From an uncultured bacterium (GTDB lineage: Bacteria; Bacillota; Clostridia; Lachnospirales; Lachnospiraceae), in assembly GCA_947643145.1 (NCBI GenBank), contig CANRVD010000001.1:62001-126000 (forward strand): DNA of 64,000 nt. The letters are read 5' to 3'. The notes under the pieces were generated by a model that saw only the letters and a program-made list of their open reading frames with translations, was not told where the DNA came from and did not search any database. The position numbers and the translations under genes are program-made. Of the stretch, positions 16,801-25,100 are shown piece by piece (position 1 is the first letter of the stretch; every line of letters starts with the position of its first letter).

Positions 16801-17888
16801 GCAGCAGCTTTCAGGGAATCTGCCGCACTGCCAAGCTGTGCCAGATATGTATCTACATTTTCCGCTGTAACCTTGCCTTCTATTCCGGCTGCATCAAGCT
16901 GTGCCTGCACCGCCCCTACTAATATCTGGCTGTATATCATATGATAGATATTCTGATAAGCAGCCCCGCCTTTTTCAAAACTCTCCCGCACTGTGGCAAA
17001 TCCTGTATTCATTGCCTTATAAGAGGTCACAATTTTATTTTTTTCATATGCCTGTTTTTCCATCTGAAGTGCCATTTTCTTGGCCTTTAAGCTGGTCAGA
17101 TTAGAAGAATATGCCTGCTTTGTCGCAATCGCCTGATTCATCATTTTACTGAATTTGGCAAGCTCGCCAGACTTTTCGTTCTGTTGTGTTTCCAACTCTT
17201 CTTTTTGCTCAGAAAGTTTCTCTTTTCCCTCTTTTAACTTCTTCTCCGCCTTATCAAGCTTTTTCTTTGCTTTTACCAGAGAATCATTTGTCTTTTCTAA
17301 AATCCTTTCATTGATTTCATCAATCTTATCCTGATTCAACCTTACCTCAATGGACTTTTCTACCATACCGGATGTATCAATACTGGCTACGCCATCCTGA
17401 CGCTCTAACTCAGGAATGATATTTTCGTCAATAAATTCAGATAAATCATATCCTTCTTTCCCTGTATAATCGGCACTAACCATCATGGTTGCCATCATAT
17501 CTGCTGAAATCTCCATAAGCATCGGCTTTCTGGCATTTTCCGGAAGCTCAACCTGATTTACCGCAGAGGATACCTTTACCATAGCGGCATCCATATTGGT
17601 ATCATCCTCAAACTCCAGGGATATTACGCTGGAATTTTCCGATGAAGTCGTTAAAACATTCTTTACTCCGTTTACTGTACCAACGGCACTTTCCAGTACC
17701 TCACTTACTTCCGTCTCCACCTTCTCCGGTGAAGCTCCCGGATATGTTGTAATAACTATCATATATGGCAAATTCATATGTGGCAGAAAATCTGTCGACA
17801 GCCTCGTAAAGCTGACATATCCAAGTACCAATAACATTACAACACCGACTAAAACTACAAAAGGCTTTTTTACACTAAACTTTGGCAT
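13803..17888 (-). CDS. RND-family efflux permease with large coiled-coil insertion
   Basis: Proton-driven multidrug or lipid exporter of the HAE1/SwrC type. 1361 residues, against about 1030-1070 for the usual family member. Seen: first TM at residues 10-28, porter segment TYPGASPEKVETEVSEVLES, TM block with GMLVDNSIVVIENIYRLRG (the proton-relay Asp region, DN rather than the DD of AcrB), and a second TM block ending near LFIIPVFYDIFYRRK. The extra length is a Lys/Glu/Gln-rich coiled coil at roughly residues 190-520 in the first extracytoplasmic loop. No membrane-fusion partner gene adjoins it. Flanked by terminators on both sides, so monocistronic. Confidence 0.9.
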   Translation of the reverse strand: MPKFSVKKPFVVLVGVVMLLVLGYVSFTRLSTDFLPHMNLPYMIVITTYPGASPEKVETEVSEVLESAVGTVNGVKNVLTTSSENSSVISLEFEDDTNMDAAMVKVSSAVNQVELPENARKPMLMEISADMMATMMVSADYTGKEGYDLSEFIDENIIPELERQDGVASIDTSGMVEKSIEVRLNQDKIDEINERILEKTNDSLVKAKKKLDKAEKKLKEGKEKLSEQKEELETQQNEKSGELAKFSKMMNQAIATKQAYSSNLTSLKAKKMALQMEKQAYEKNKIVTSYKAMNTGFATVRESFEKGGAAYQNIYHMIYSQILVGAVQAQLDAAGIEGKVTAENVDTYLAQLGSAADSLKAAAQEQAEKQAEEQVEIQLALLPKDVKDAIDNPEKLNAYKNMLKEQGQGDAAKQMTKKNLKSMYDIVEVRIPQINTALANLKTEITVAKQTLKQVEKSIKEAERNYEQVEQGKITAAAAFGTANAQISSAQSTLEASEKELESGMESYKNSRKEALKNANLDQLLTMEQLAAILSAENFSMPAGYISEDGTQYLIKVGDEYDSVDAMKEAVLCKIDDIGDIRLSDVSDVTVIDDSDESYGRVNGNDAVLLSISKASTASTSEVSSGCNKKLKELEEEYKGLRFTNLMDQGEYIELIVDSVLSNLLWGALLAIIVLFIFLKDVRPTVVVAFSIPLSVLFAMVLMYFTNITMNIISLSGLALGVGMLVDNSIVVIENIYRLRGKGVSAARAAVMGANQVAGAIFSSTLTTICVFLPIVFTDGITRQIMQDMCLTIAYSLGASLVVALTLVPCMGSVFLKKSVERKHRWFDAMVNGYEKVLRFCLRFKFVPILTAVFLLVFCIWQVTRMGIVFIPDMGSEQLSASLTMDLEMTQEEDYALADKLAKEMQEIEGVKTVGAMKGSGGISMGGGSNDKNYTFMLLLEEDYANQNKEIASKIEKIFVDNECEEYSVSESNMDMSSMLGSGLQVNIYGKDTDTLVEISEDVMDLVKEVKGYTEVSNGQEAGDKEVLVRVNKDKAMRLGFTVAQVYGELAKKLTTEKDSTTLTVGNEEFDVKIVDEREELDTGNLMDFEFETTKTDDTGKTKTEKHKLEEFAKLEEKAGVASLVRENLVNYIQVTAVADEGYNATLLSRDLQKKIDKYDLPDGYDISIQGESETNMEMVENMLLMILLAVVFIYLIMVAQFQGLLSPFIVLLTIPLAFTGGLIALMVTGEQISVMALMGFLVLAGVVVNNGIVFVDYVNKLRLNGAEKWEALVETGQTRMRPILMTALTTILAMSVMAFSQSSTAAMGRGMAIVTIGGLAYATLMTLFIIPVFYDIFYRRKLKKVDLGDEESLNDVDDIV

Positions 17889-17961
17889 CCTTTCTCTCCT
17901 TCCAGTATCGTATCAGCTACATATTATATCATAACCGTAAACAGAAAAAAATCAATCAACA

Positions 17962-18016
17962 ATAGGGAACATTAAGAAAAAATTAACATTGTTAATATTC
18001 TTCTAACGTTCCCTAT
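17962..18016 (-). terminator. terminator after the LD-carboxypeptidase gene
   Basis: atagggaac / gttccctat arms with further inner pairing, in an AT-rich context with a T-run on the minus strand. Ends the transcript from 18034..19059 before the RND gene. Confidence 0.65.
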
Positions 18017-18033
18017 GGAAAGTATTCTTCATC

Positions 18034-19059
18034 CTATTTCCCAAAATCATAACACAGCAAAATATCATTTCCCGTTGAATGAACTGTTGCAAATGCACCA
18101 TTCACAATTGGCATCATTGGCGGAATATGCCCAATATCCAAGTCCATCAGAATTGGAACATTGTATTTTTCTAATATCCCCGTTACAGCATTGTACTCAT
18201 CAAGTCCAAATAATTCCTCCCCCATGCACTGCGGGCGCCCAAATAAAAATCCTCCTGCCGTTTCAAACCAGCCTGCTTCGTCAAGCTGCCAGAGTGTTCT
18301 CCTAATATCCATCACATTCAATTCACACGCTTCCATATACCATAAAATTTTCTCCTTACCATAACGGCTTAAAAAGGAACTTACCCTATCGTACTTTGTC
18401 CCGACAAGCTTTCCAAGGCTGTCCATGCATCCCCCTAACAGCCTTCCGGAAACGTTAAACCCCTGCTCTGGAAAACTCCGGATACAGCCAGATTCCGTTA
18501 CATGATACGGTACCAGTGGATGTTCTGCATCCTTTAGGGATTCTTTTTCCCAATGGGAATAATTCCTTATTTCCGTTCGTTCTCCTTTTAAAAGAGCATA
18601 TGCATCAACAAGCGATTCATGCCATGGTTCCATCCCAAACGCCGGCGCATTCGGTCCATAAACTGCTGCTGTATCACAAAGCGTTGCCAGCAGAAAGGTA
18701 AGATTCGTATTATCTGAAAATCCCATATACCACTTAGGCTCTTCTTTGGAAATTTTTTCAAAATCTATATAATCAAGGACTTCGCACATCAATTCGCCGC
18801 CGCCACAGGAAAAAAGCGCACGAACTCCCTTTTTGGAAAAATACGTGTTAATCTCTTCTCCACATTTTTCCGGGGTATTACTGATTCCAATTCCTTCTCC
18901 TGCATAGCAGTTCGGACCTAAATCAACCTGAAAGCCCATTTCCTGAAACTTCTTTAACCCATTCCTGAATGCGCTTTTATATGGCTCTATATTACATCCA
19001 AATGATGGCGCAACAAACCCCAGACAGTCCCCTTCTCTGATAAATTCCGGTATTCTCAT
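18034..19059 (-). CDS. LD-carboxypeptidase, MccF-like (peptidase S66)
   Basis: 341 residues. S66 enzymes cleave the L-Lys/DAP-D-Ala bond of murein tetrapeptides or inactivate microcin C-like compounds. Seen: GDCLGFVAPSFG at the N-terminus, the nucleophile-region pattern GFSDNTNLTFLLAT near residue 115 preceded by the substrate loop FSCGGGELM, a GRLLGGCMD motif, and the Glu/His part near FGRPQCMGEE and DIGHIPPMMPIVNG. The start was chosen for its GGAGG RBS, 10 codons inside the longest frame. Cytoplasmic, with no signal peptide, which fits a recycling or MccF-like immunity role. Confidence 0.85.
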   Translation of the reverse strand: MRIPEFIREGDCLGFVAPSFGCNIEPYKSAFRNGLKKFQEMGFQVDLGPNCYAGEGIGISNTPEKCGEEINTYFSKKGVRALFSCGGGELMCEVLDYIDFEKISKEEPKWYMGFSDNTNLTFLLATLCDTAAVYGPNAPAFGMEPWHESLVDAYALLKGERTEIRNYSHWEKESLKDAEHPLVPYHVTESGCIRSFPEQGFNVSGRLLGGCMDSLGKLVGTKYDRVSSFLSRYGKEKILWYMEACELNVMDIRRTLWQLDEAGWFETAGGFLFGRPQCMGEELFGLDEYNAVTGILEKYNVPILMDLDIGHIPPMMPIVNGAFATVHSTGNDILLCYDFGK

Positions 19060-19089
19060 CCTAATCCTCCATTCTTTTTTAACACGCAT

Positions 19090-20214
19090 TCATATCTCAT
19101 TGCTCAATAAAAAATCAATCATATTTCTATGAATAATCCCGTCTTTGGAAAAATCAACCTTATCCAAAGAAATAGCATATTTCGGATAATTATCAGCAAT
19201 TACAGAAAATGCTCCAAATTCTCTCTCAATCACCGTTTCATCTGCCAATAAGTAAGCAACCTGAATATAATTGGTCCTCCCATCCTTATTTGCTATAAAG
19301 TCCACTTCTCCCTTTTGTGTTTTTCCAAGATACACGTCATATCCTCTGACCAGTAATTCATTATATACGACATTTTCTATTGCAAATGTTTTATTAATTG
19401 CAAAATTATGGTTTTTAATCTGTGCAATTCCCAAATCAGTCATATAAAATTTATTTAAGGTTTTAAGGACTGCTTTGCCATGAATGTCATAACGATAAAC
19501 CTTTTTAATTATTAACGCTTTGCACAACGCATCCAAATAACTGTAAAGCGTAACAGTTGAAACAGAACGTCCCTCCCGCTGCAAAAAATCAAGCACATTC
19601 TTCGCAGAAAATTCCCGTCCTGTTTTATCAATAATATATTGTAGGAGGAGATTGAAAAGTGCCGTATCTTTCAGTCCAAGCCTTCCCACAACATCCCTTA
19701 AAATGATAGAATCAAAGACACTGTGCAAATAATCTTTAATATTATTTTTCTCTGTAAACTGCACCCGGTTTGGCAGTCCGCCCCATTTCATAAAATCCCC
19801 AAAATTCTCTTCTGATTTCGGTTCACAGTCCATCAATGCAACATATTCTTTATAGCATAATGGAAAAATATGAAAAGAAACATATCTTCCTGAAAGCACC
19901 GAAGAAATCTCCTCCGACAGCATTTTGCTATTCGAACCGGTGATAAAAATGCTGACATTATCAAGAGATGCCCGCAGGGAATTAATCACTTTTTCAAATC
20001 TGTCTACATTCTGAATTTCATCAAAAAACAGATAATACATTTTATCGTCTGTAACTCTTTCTTTTACATGGGCATTTAGCTTTTTATAATCACATAATTC
20101 CTCATATTCGATAAATTCAAAATTCACATAAATAATACAATTCCCTTCTACGCCACGCTCCTTAAGCTCTCTATGTTTTGTAAAGTTATTTTGCCACAAC
20201 AAAATAAGATTCAT
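19090..20214 (-). CDS. N-terminally truncated AAA_14/DUF4143 ATPase
   Basis: 374 residues of the ATPase family that pairs an AAA_14 domain with a C-terminal DUF4143 domain. Walker B (YYLFFDEIQNV), the sensor-like SIFITGSNSKMLS and the DUF4143 region (FYMTDLGIAQ to GEVDFIANKDGRTNYIQVAY) are present. The usual first 45-50 residues with the Walker A loop (typically GxRRxGKST) are absent: the frame opens at what should be the strand before YVNFE. Only 47 bases separate it from the previous gene, so the 5' part has been deleted rather than frameshifted. Probably non-functional. Confidence 0.8.
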   Translation of the reverse strand: MNLILLWQNNFTKHRELKERGVEGNCIIYVNFEFIEYEELCDYKKLNAHVKERVTDDKMYYLFFDEIQNVDRFEKVINSLRASLDNVSIFITGSNSKMLSEEISSVLSGRYVSFHIFPLCYKEYVALMDCEPKSEENFGDFMKWGGLPNRVQFTEKNNIKDYLHSVFDSIILRDVVGRLGLKDTALFNLLLQYIIDKTGREFSAKNVLDFLQREGRSVSTVTLYSYLDALCKALIIKKVYRYDIHGKAVLKTLNKFYMTDLGIAQIKNHNFAINKTFAIENVVYNELLVRGYDVYLGKTQKGEVDFIANKDGRTNYIQVAYLLADETVIEREFGAFSVIADNYPKYAISLDKVDFSKDGIIHRNMIDFLLSNEI

Positions 20215-20261
20215 TTTATCTCTAATTATTTTATTAAAGTGAAATAATTCAGATTAACAGC

Positions 20262-20936
20262 TTACTTTCCCTGTACATTACAGCTTAATTCCTTTGCCTT
20301 CTGGTAGCGGTCTTCAAACTGTATGTAAAAATCCTCTGTATCATACGGCCTGACAAAAAACTCCTGCAAAAAATACAGACTCCACTTCCGAAGTTCCTGC
20401 TCCTCCATCTCTTTTGCTGCCTGCTGGATTTCTTTCAAAAGATAGTGCCACTGGCAGATAAATTTTTCATATGCGGCAAGTGGTGCAACTCCTAACCACT
20501 TACTGATTTTCACCTTGGTACGACGCTCCTTCTTGCACTCCCCGGTCTGCAGAAAATAAACAAAGGACTGGTTTTCATACAGCCTTCCCAGCGGAAACAA
20601 CCTGCAAAATCCAGGGCGAAACGCGTGGATTCCGCATCTGCCTTCTTCATTCAAAAATACACAACCCTCTCCATTCTGCCGAAGCTTTAAATTCGGCAGA
20701 ACCACTCCATCTACGACATGCAGTTCAAGAATCTCTCCCAACAGCTCCTCAAAATTCTTGGAAAGATTCTTCTGCAGCATAAAAATATCCCACGGATCAA
20801 GAATAATACTGTTTCCAACCTGACGGCAGCAGTCACTACAGCCCTCACATTCATTACAGCCAAGCTTTACCATATCATTACTCTTATACTTCTTTCCATC
20901 TGAAATTTCATTCATGTTAACATGACGTTCCATCAT
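20262..20936 (-). CDS. YkgJ-type cysteine cluster protein
   Basis: 224 residues. The N-terminal half carries the CxxCxxCC-type cluster GCNECEGCSDCCRQVG and a second set in GRCGIHAFRPGFCRLFP, the pattern of the YkgJ/UPF0153 family thought to bind Zn or Fe-S. The C-terminal half is helical and unrecognised. It starts 5 bases past the endonuclease IV gene boundary on the minus strand, so it is cotranscribed with nfo and the FliB-like gene. FliB-like proteins have a related Cys cluster, making two such proteins in one operon. Substrate unknown. Confidence 0.82.
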   Translation of the reverse strand: MMERHVNMNEISDGKKYKSNDMVKLGCNECEGCSDCCRQVGNSIILDPWDIFMLQKNLSKNFEELLGEILELHVVDGVVLPNLKLRQNGEGCVFLNEEGRCGIHAFRPGFCRLFPLGRLYENQSFVYFLQTGECKKERRTKVKISKWLGVAPLAAYEKFICQWHYLLKEIQQAAKEMEEQELRKWSLYFLQEFFVRPYDTEDFYIQFEDRYQKAKELSCNVQGK

Positions 20937-20941
20937 TTACC

Positions 20942-21796
20942 TCATTTCTGCTTATCACTCTTATCCCCTGCTGTCCACTCTTTAATCATTGCAATCTCTT
21001 TGGCATAGCCTTCATCCTCATTTGGCGTTTCCAGAATAAACGGCTTGCCTGCCAGTGCCGGATGAAGCGTTACCCGCTTCATTGCCTCGAGTCCAATCTT
21101 TCCTTCTCCAATTTTCTGGTGGCGGTCTTTATGGGAACCGATATCATTCATACTGTCATTAAAATGTACCGCAAGAAGCCTGTCCAGTCCGATAATCCTG
21201 TCAAACTCCGTCAGTACACCATCCAGATCGTTTACAATGTCATAGCCACCGTCCCACACATGACAGGTATCAAAGCAGACGCCTAACTTCTCCTTTAACT
21301 CCACACGGTCAATAATTTCCCGAAGCTCCTCAAAATTTCTGCCTACCTCGCTTCCTTTTCCAGCCATCGTTTCTAACAAAACGGTTGTTGTCTGCTCCTT
21401 TGTCAGAACCGAATTTAAAGCATCTGCTATAAAATCAATTCCGGTTTCCACCCCCTGCCCTACATGGGAACCCGGATGAAAATTATAGTAATTTCCTGGT
21501 GTATATTCCATACGCCTCAAATCATCCGCTATCATTTCTCTGGAAAAATTGCGGATATCCTCTTTTGCTGCACATAAATTCATGGTATACGGGGCATGCG
21601 CCACCAGTGTCCCAAATTCATGCTCTTTGGCAAATCCCAAAAACTTCGCAACATCCTCCTCGTTGATTTCTTTTGCCTTACCGCCACGCGGATTTCTGGT
21701 AAAAAATGCAAATGTATTTCCCCCCAGCTTCACCGCCTGCTTTCCCATTGCCAAATACCCCTTTGATGCTGATAAATGATTTCCTATATAGAACAT
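20942..21796 (-). CDS. nfo: endonuclease IV (AP endonuclease)
   Basis: Zn-dependent AP endonuclease in base-excision repair. 284 residues from the ATG with RBS AGGAAGG ([15 protein letters not shown]). Metal and family motifs: [67 protein letters not shown] and FILETPNED. Length is typical. It overlaps the end of the FliB-like gene by 13 bases. DNA repair of germinating spores is a plausible setting, but no sporulation promoter was found. Confidence 0.96.
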   Translation of the reverse strand: MFYIGNHLSASKGYLAMGKQAVKLGGNTFAFFTRNPRGGKAKEINEEDVAKFLGFAKEHEFGTLVAHAPYTMNLCAAKEDIRNFSREMIADDLRRMEYTPGNYYNFHPGSHVGQGVETGIDFIADALNSVLTKEQTTTVLLETMAGKGSEVGRNFEELREIIDRVELKEKLGVCFDTCHVWDGGYDIVNDLDGVLTEFDRIIGLDRLLAVHFNDSMNDIGSHKDRHQKIGEGKIGLEAMKRVTLHPALAGKPFILETPNEDEGYAKEIAMIKEWTAGDKSDKQK

Positions 21797-22989
21797 ATTC
21801 TGCCTTCCTTTCCCAAAGCGTGTATGAAAACCTGCCAACACAGTTCTTCATACCGATAGATTTCCTCAAATAAAAATTCATCTGCCAAAAATTCCAGATT
21901 CTCTTGCGAATGCTCCGTCTCCTTCGCATAGATTCTGGCGATATCCACACAGTCCTCTTTTGAGAAGCTTCCTCCGTTTTGATAAAACCGCTCTAACTCC
22001 ATATCCCGAATCATCAAAAAACTGCTGACACAAAACTGCGCCTTTCCCCAAAAATTCAAATCATCCACACTTCTTGCCAAAAACAAAAAAGCATAGTATA
22101 CCATTAACTGTTCCCACTCATATTCCCTTTCTTTCTGCTTCATATACATCCGAAACCTGTGCAGTGTCTCTTCATAACGCTGTTTGCCACCCTTCCCCAG
22201 AAATAAAATCCGCAGACGCTCCAAATAATGCTCCCATTCTTCATTGATACTGTCCAGTCCGCCGAAGGATTCCAGCCGTCTGGTAAAATATCCAAAGCTA
22301 TCGGTATCATTCTCCGTCTGCAATAGCTCCTCTTTTTGTCTAATCCATTCTTCTGCCTCCCCTGACCACACTTCTTCCAATGCATTTTTATTAAAGCACT
22401 CCTGCACTTCTTTTGCATAGAGCAGGAAATAGCAGATTTTTTGCTCTATTTCAAGAGATTCTTCCTGCAAAATAGCAATCGCCGTATCCCTTGCCCTCCT
22501 GATTACTTCTGCCGTCTTTATCTCCTCTTCGCTCTCTTCCAATGCAAATGTTTCCTCTGATTCCTTCTCAATAAACTCCACTTTCCTGCTGCTGCCAAAA
22601 ATCAGTCTGCCTGCCTCTGCACAGCTTGGACTGATTGAAATTTCCCTTGCATTTCCATATTCCAGAAAATTGCGTGGTGTATATGTACATACCTCACAAA
22701 GAGCATCCTCTCCAAGCTCCAGAATCATATCACACAGATTATCCCTGTTCAAGAAAGGGCATCTCCTGCCTTCCTGCAAAATAAAACCATGACTCTCATA
22801 CATATCGTCATCCGACTGATACTCCTTTATGGAGCTGCGTATTCTCTCTCCAAACTTTCCCGGTACCTGCATATAATAATCATAGCTTTTATCATCAATA
22901 TCAATTTCCCATCCCGCACAGCAGGTATCCTCACATGCCCCTGCAATACAGGTAAATTCTTCATAGTATTTCGGATATCGCAGTATCAT
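21784..22989 (-). CDS. FliB-like lysine-N-methylase
   Basis: 401 residues. Homologous in pattern to flagellin lysine N-methylase FliB: N-terminal [25 protein letters not shown] split Cys cluster, then [15 protein letters not shown] and [15 protein letters not shown]. The cluster probably binds Fe-S. The start MILRYPKYY has RBS GAGGG. No flagellin or other flagellar gene is in the window, so the true substrate may not be flagellin. Operon with nfo and the YkgJ-type gene. The C-terminal half is helix-rich without known motifs. Confidence 0.82.
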   Translation of the reverse strand: MILRYPKYYEEFTCIAGACEDTCCAGWEIDIDDKSYDYYMQVPGKFGERIRSSIKEYQSDDDMYESHGFILQEGRRCPFLNRDNLCDMILELGEDALCEVCTYTPRNFLEYGNAREISISPSCAEAGRLIFGSSRKVEFIEKESEETFALEESEEEIKTAEVIRRARDTAIAILQEESLEIEQKICYFLLYAKEVQECFNKNALEEVWSGEAEEWIRQKEELLQTENDTDSFGYFTRRLESFGGLDSINEEWEHYLERLRILFLGKGGKQRYEETLHRFRMYMKQKEREYEWEQLMVYYAFLFLARSVDDLNFWGKAQFCVSSFLMIRDMELERFYQNGGSFSKEDCVDIARIYAKETEHSQENLEFLADEFLFEEIYRYEELCWQVFIHALGKEGRICSI

Positions 22990-23164
22990 ATCATCCCTCT
23001 CTCTGATTCCATTTTTTGTTACTATTGTGTCCGTTCTAAAGACCAGATGCAGAACCATCCGGCAAAGCTGTCAAATTAATCTTTATTGTACCATATTTCT
23101 TTCAGATGGCAAAGGTTTGAAGTTCCCACTATCGCACGAAAATATCATGCTATGTGGAACGAAA

Positions 23165-23177
23165 CAATAGATTGCAG
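23165..23177. repeat. caatagattgcag partial repeat (family A)
   Basis: Exact 13-base match to the first arm of the caatagatt repeat family (full copies at 36177, 43502 and 51844), here without the second arm. Confidence 0.35.
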
Positions 23178-23178
23178 C

Positions 23179-23222
23179 AAAAAAGTGAATGCAAATCATC
23201 CAAGTCATTAATCTGCATTCAC
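23179..23222 (-). terminator. terminator of the spoVA operon
   Basis: gtgaatgca / tgcattcac arms 18 bases after the spoVAC stop codon, followed by six T on the minus strand. It ends the transcript at spoVAC, confirming that spoVAD is not in this operon. Confidence 0.75.
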
Positions 23223-23239
23223 CAATAGAAATTCTTCTC

Positions 23240-23755
23240 CTACAGTACTCCAAACACTTTTAGTCCCCAATAAATCACTCCTAATAACCAACTGCTAAAA
23301 ATTCCATATAAAATAACCGGACCCGCAATCGTAAAAATCTTGCAGCCAACGCCAAAAACGTCTCCCTCTGCCTGAAACTCAATCGCCGGTGAGACAACAG
23401 AATTTGCAAAACCGGTAATCGGCACAATACTCCCTGCTCCACCAAACTGCCCAAGTTTCTGATACAGATTAAATCCTGTAAGAATAATACTTAATGCAAT
23501 TAACGACATCGTCCCGTAAAGTCCGGCAAGTTCCTTATCATTCCCCAGATATTGGTAAAAGGAATTAAACCCCTCTCCTATACAGCAAATAATCCCTCCC
23601 ACCAAGAATGCTTTTACACAATTAAGGAAACAGTTATTTTTAGGCGTCATATTTTCCACATATTGATTATACTTCGCCTTCTGCTGTTCTTTATCCTTTT
23701 CCTGTATCACTTCTTCAATAGTAGGATTTGTACTGTTCTTTTCTTCCATTTCCAT
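23240..23755 (-). CDS. spoVAC: stage V sporulation protein AC
   Basis: Membrane subunit of the SpoVA dipicolinate channel; SpoVAC itself can act as a mechanosensitive pore in B. subtilis. About 171 residues: a polar N-terminal 40 residues, then about four to five hydrophobic helices with the family motif GGAGSIVPITGFANSVVSPAIEF. Several starts are possible (GTG 23758, ATG 23755, ATG 23749) behind GGAG. Last gene of the spoVAA-AB-AC unit. Confidence 0.93.
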   Translation of the reverse strand: MEMEEKNSTNPTIEEVIQEKDKEQQKAKYNQYVENMTPKNNCFLNCVKAFLVGGIICCIGEGFNSFYQYLGNDKELAGLYGTMSLIALSIILTGFNLYQKLGQFGGAGSIVPITGFANSVVSPAIEFQAEGDVFGVGCKIFTIAGPVILYGIFSSWLLGVIYWGLKVFGVL

Positions 23756-23772
23756 CACTCCATTTCCTATTC

Positions 23773-24195
23773 CTAATGACTAAAAAAGCACAACTGGTAT
23801 AAACTTCCCAATGCCTTGCCAATTGCCAGCGCTGTGATAATAACAGGAATGCCAAATTTAAGCTTTGTTCTCTGGCAAAGTACCGGAATCACCTTCAGCG
23901 TTTCAGCCAGTGCCATAGCAAGCGCACCAACAAAGACACCTGAGAAAAGTCCTGTCACCGTAAGCCCTGTCATTCCAATTCCTAAATGTACCTGAAACAC
24001 AGAAATAACACTTCCACTGATTCCCCCCAGTGCAATAATCGTCTCAATTTGATAAATATGGCTTGCCAGTCCCATTCTGTCTGCCATTCTTGGTACAATG
24101 CCCAAAATTGAAATAAATGCAAACACACCGCCTGCTACCGCAAAACCGCCTGCAAATCCTATAATTATTAACAGAATATTTTGTATTATCTCCAT
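23773..24195 (-). CDS. spoVAB: stage V sporulation protein AB
   Basis: 140 residues, about four transmembrane helices, Gly-rich N-terminus (GFAGGFAVAGGVFAFISILG) and the SpoVAB pattern FSGVFVGALAMALAET. Part of the SpoVA membrane complex made in the forespore. Lies 48 bases after spoVAA and 17 bases before spoVAC. Confidence 0.92.
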   Translation of the reverse strand: MEIIQNILLIIIGFAGGFAVAGGVFAFISILGIVPRMADRMGLASHIYQIETIIALGGISGSVISVFQVHLGIGMTGLTVTGLFSGVFVGALAMALAETLKVIPVLCQRTKLKFGIPVIITALAIGKALGSLYQLCFFSH

Positions 24196-24243
24196 CTTGT
24201 CCTCTCATGCCGCATCTTTTGCAGCCCATAATCATTTTCCAAC

Positions 24244-24870
24244 TTATTGCTTTAAGGTTTTTCCTTCCCTGTCTGCGTCCTTTATAATTGCTTTATTCAT
24301 CTCTTCTTCATAATTGCGCATTTCAATATGAATCGGTGTTGGGTCTTCGTGAAGCTTTTCCCCTTTGAAATGATTATAAAATCCTAAAATGCCGATTAAA
24401 ATACCGACACTATAGGAAACTTCCAAAATTGATCCACTATTCTTCTTTGTCCCGGTCACAAGATAATAGATGTTGTCAAATACCTCTCCTACACTGACAT
24501 CTGTATTAAATGTCATAATGGTAAAAGCAGCACCGATAAAAACAATCAAAGATAAAACAGCCAGTTTAGCATATTCCATTCCCTTTTTCGGTGCTAACGG
24601 CATCTTATACTCAACAATAAAATCAGATTCCCCAATATTTACAATTTCTATATCAGGATATTCCTTTTGTATTGTCTGAATAAGCTTCATAACAGAGAAA
24701 ATCAATTTCTGGTTCTTATCACCATCCACCGTATACAAAACAGTTTTTCCTATTTTCTTTTGCGCCTCTGTATCAGCTGTATAAATTTCAGCTACATCCT
24801 GCAAAAAGATTTTCCTGTTAACAACCTGCGCACTCTGCGGAAGTTTAAGATACACAACATCTGATTTCAC
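24244..24870 (-). CDS. spoVAA: stage V sporulation protein AA
   Basis: 208 residues: a soluble N-terminal domain of about 110 residues (VYLKLPQSAQVVNRKIFLQD) and two C-terminal transmembrane helices (about 120-140 and 160-180). GTG start. The frame overlaps the end of a 55-codon gene by 26 bases, implying translational coupling. SpoVA proteins act at the spore inner membrane; SpoVAA has an exposed domain of unknown role. Confidence 0.92.
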   Translation of the reverse strand: MKSDVVYLKLPQSAQVVNRKIFLQDVAEIYTADTEAQKKIGKTVLYTVDGDKNQKLIFSVMKLIQTIQKEYPDIEIVNIGESDFIVEYKMPLAPKKGMEYAKLAVLSLIVFIGAAFTIMTFNTDVSVGEVFDNIYYLVTGTKKNSGSILEVSYSVGILIGILGFYNHFKGEKLHEDPTPIHIEMRNYEEEMNKAIIKDADREGKTLKQ

Positions 24871-25012
24871 TATTATCCTGCCTTTCTACAACCCGCCCAT
24901 TCGCATAAGCCCTGCTTTCATCTATTCCTGAACGCCACAGGCAGACAGTTGTTGCAAGCATAACTCCAAGCAGCAAAAAGAACCATACTTTCTTGTTTTT
25001 CATTATCTGCAT
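24845..25012 (-). CDS. small membrane peptide leading the spoVA operon
   Basis: 55-residue peptide MQIMKNKKVWFFLLLGVML..., family not recognised. Positive N-terminus, one hydrophobic helix (about residues 9-26), then a short polar tail with Cys-Cys near the end (EIRCCVS). The ATG has a strong RBS (GGAGGGAA); a longer frame from 25042 lacks one. It lies between a perfect sigma-G promoter and spoVAA and overlaps spoVAA by 26 bases, so it should be made in the forespore with the SpoVA channel. The helix could be an anchor or an uncleaved signal. Confidence 0.7.
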   Translation of the reverse strand: MQIMKNKKVWFFLLLGVMLATTVCLWRSGIDESRAYANGRVVERQDNSEIRCCVS

Positions 25013-25070
25013 ATTTCCCTCCAATCCGTCCGGCAAAGACATTTTTAAATTTTTTCCTTCTGATAAATCT

Positions 25071-25100
25071 TAGTATGGCTCTTCTTATTTTTTTTATTCA
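25071..25100 (-). promoter_or_regulatory. sigma-G promoter of the spoVA operon
   Basis: Minus strand TGAATA, 17 bases, CATACTA: exact match to the sigma-G consensus in both boxes and spacing. The -35 overlaps the sigF stop codon. Confidence 0.88.
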
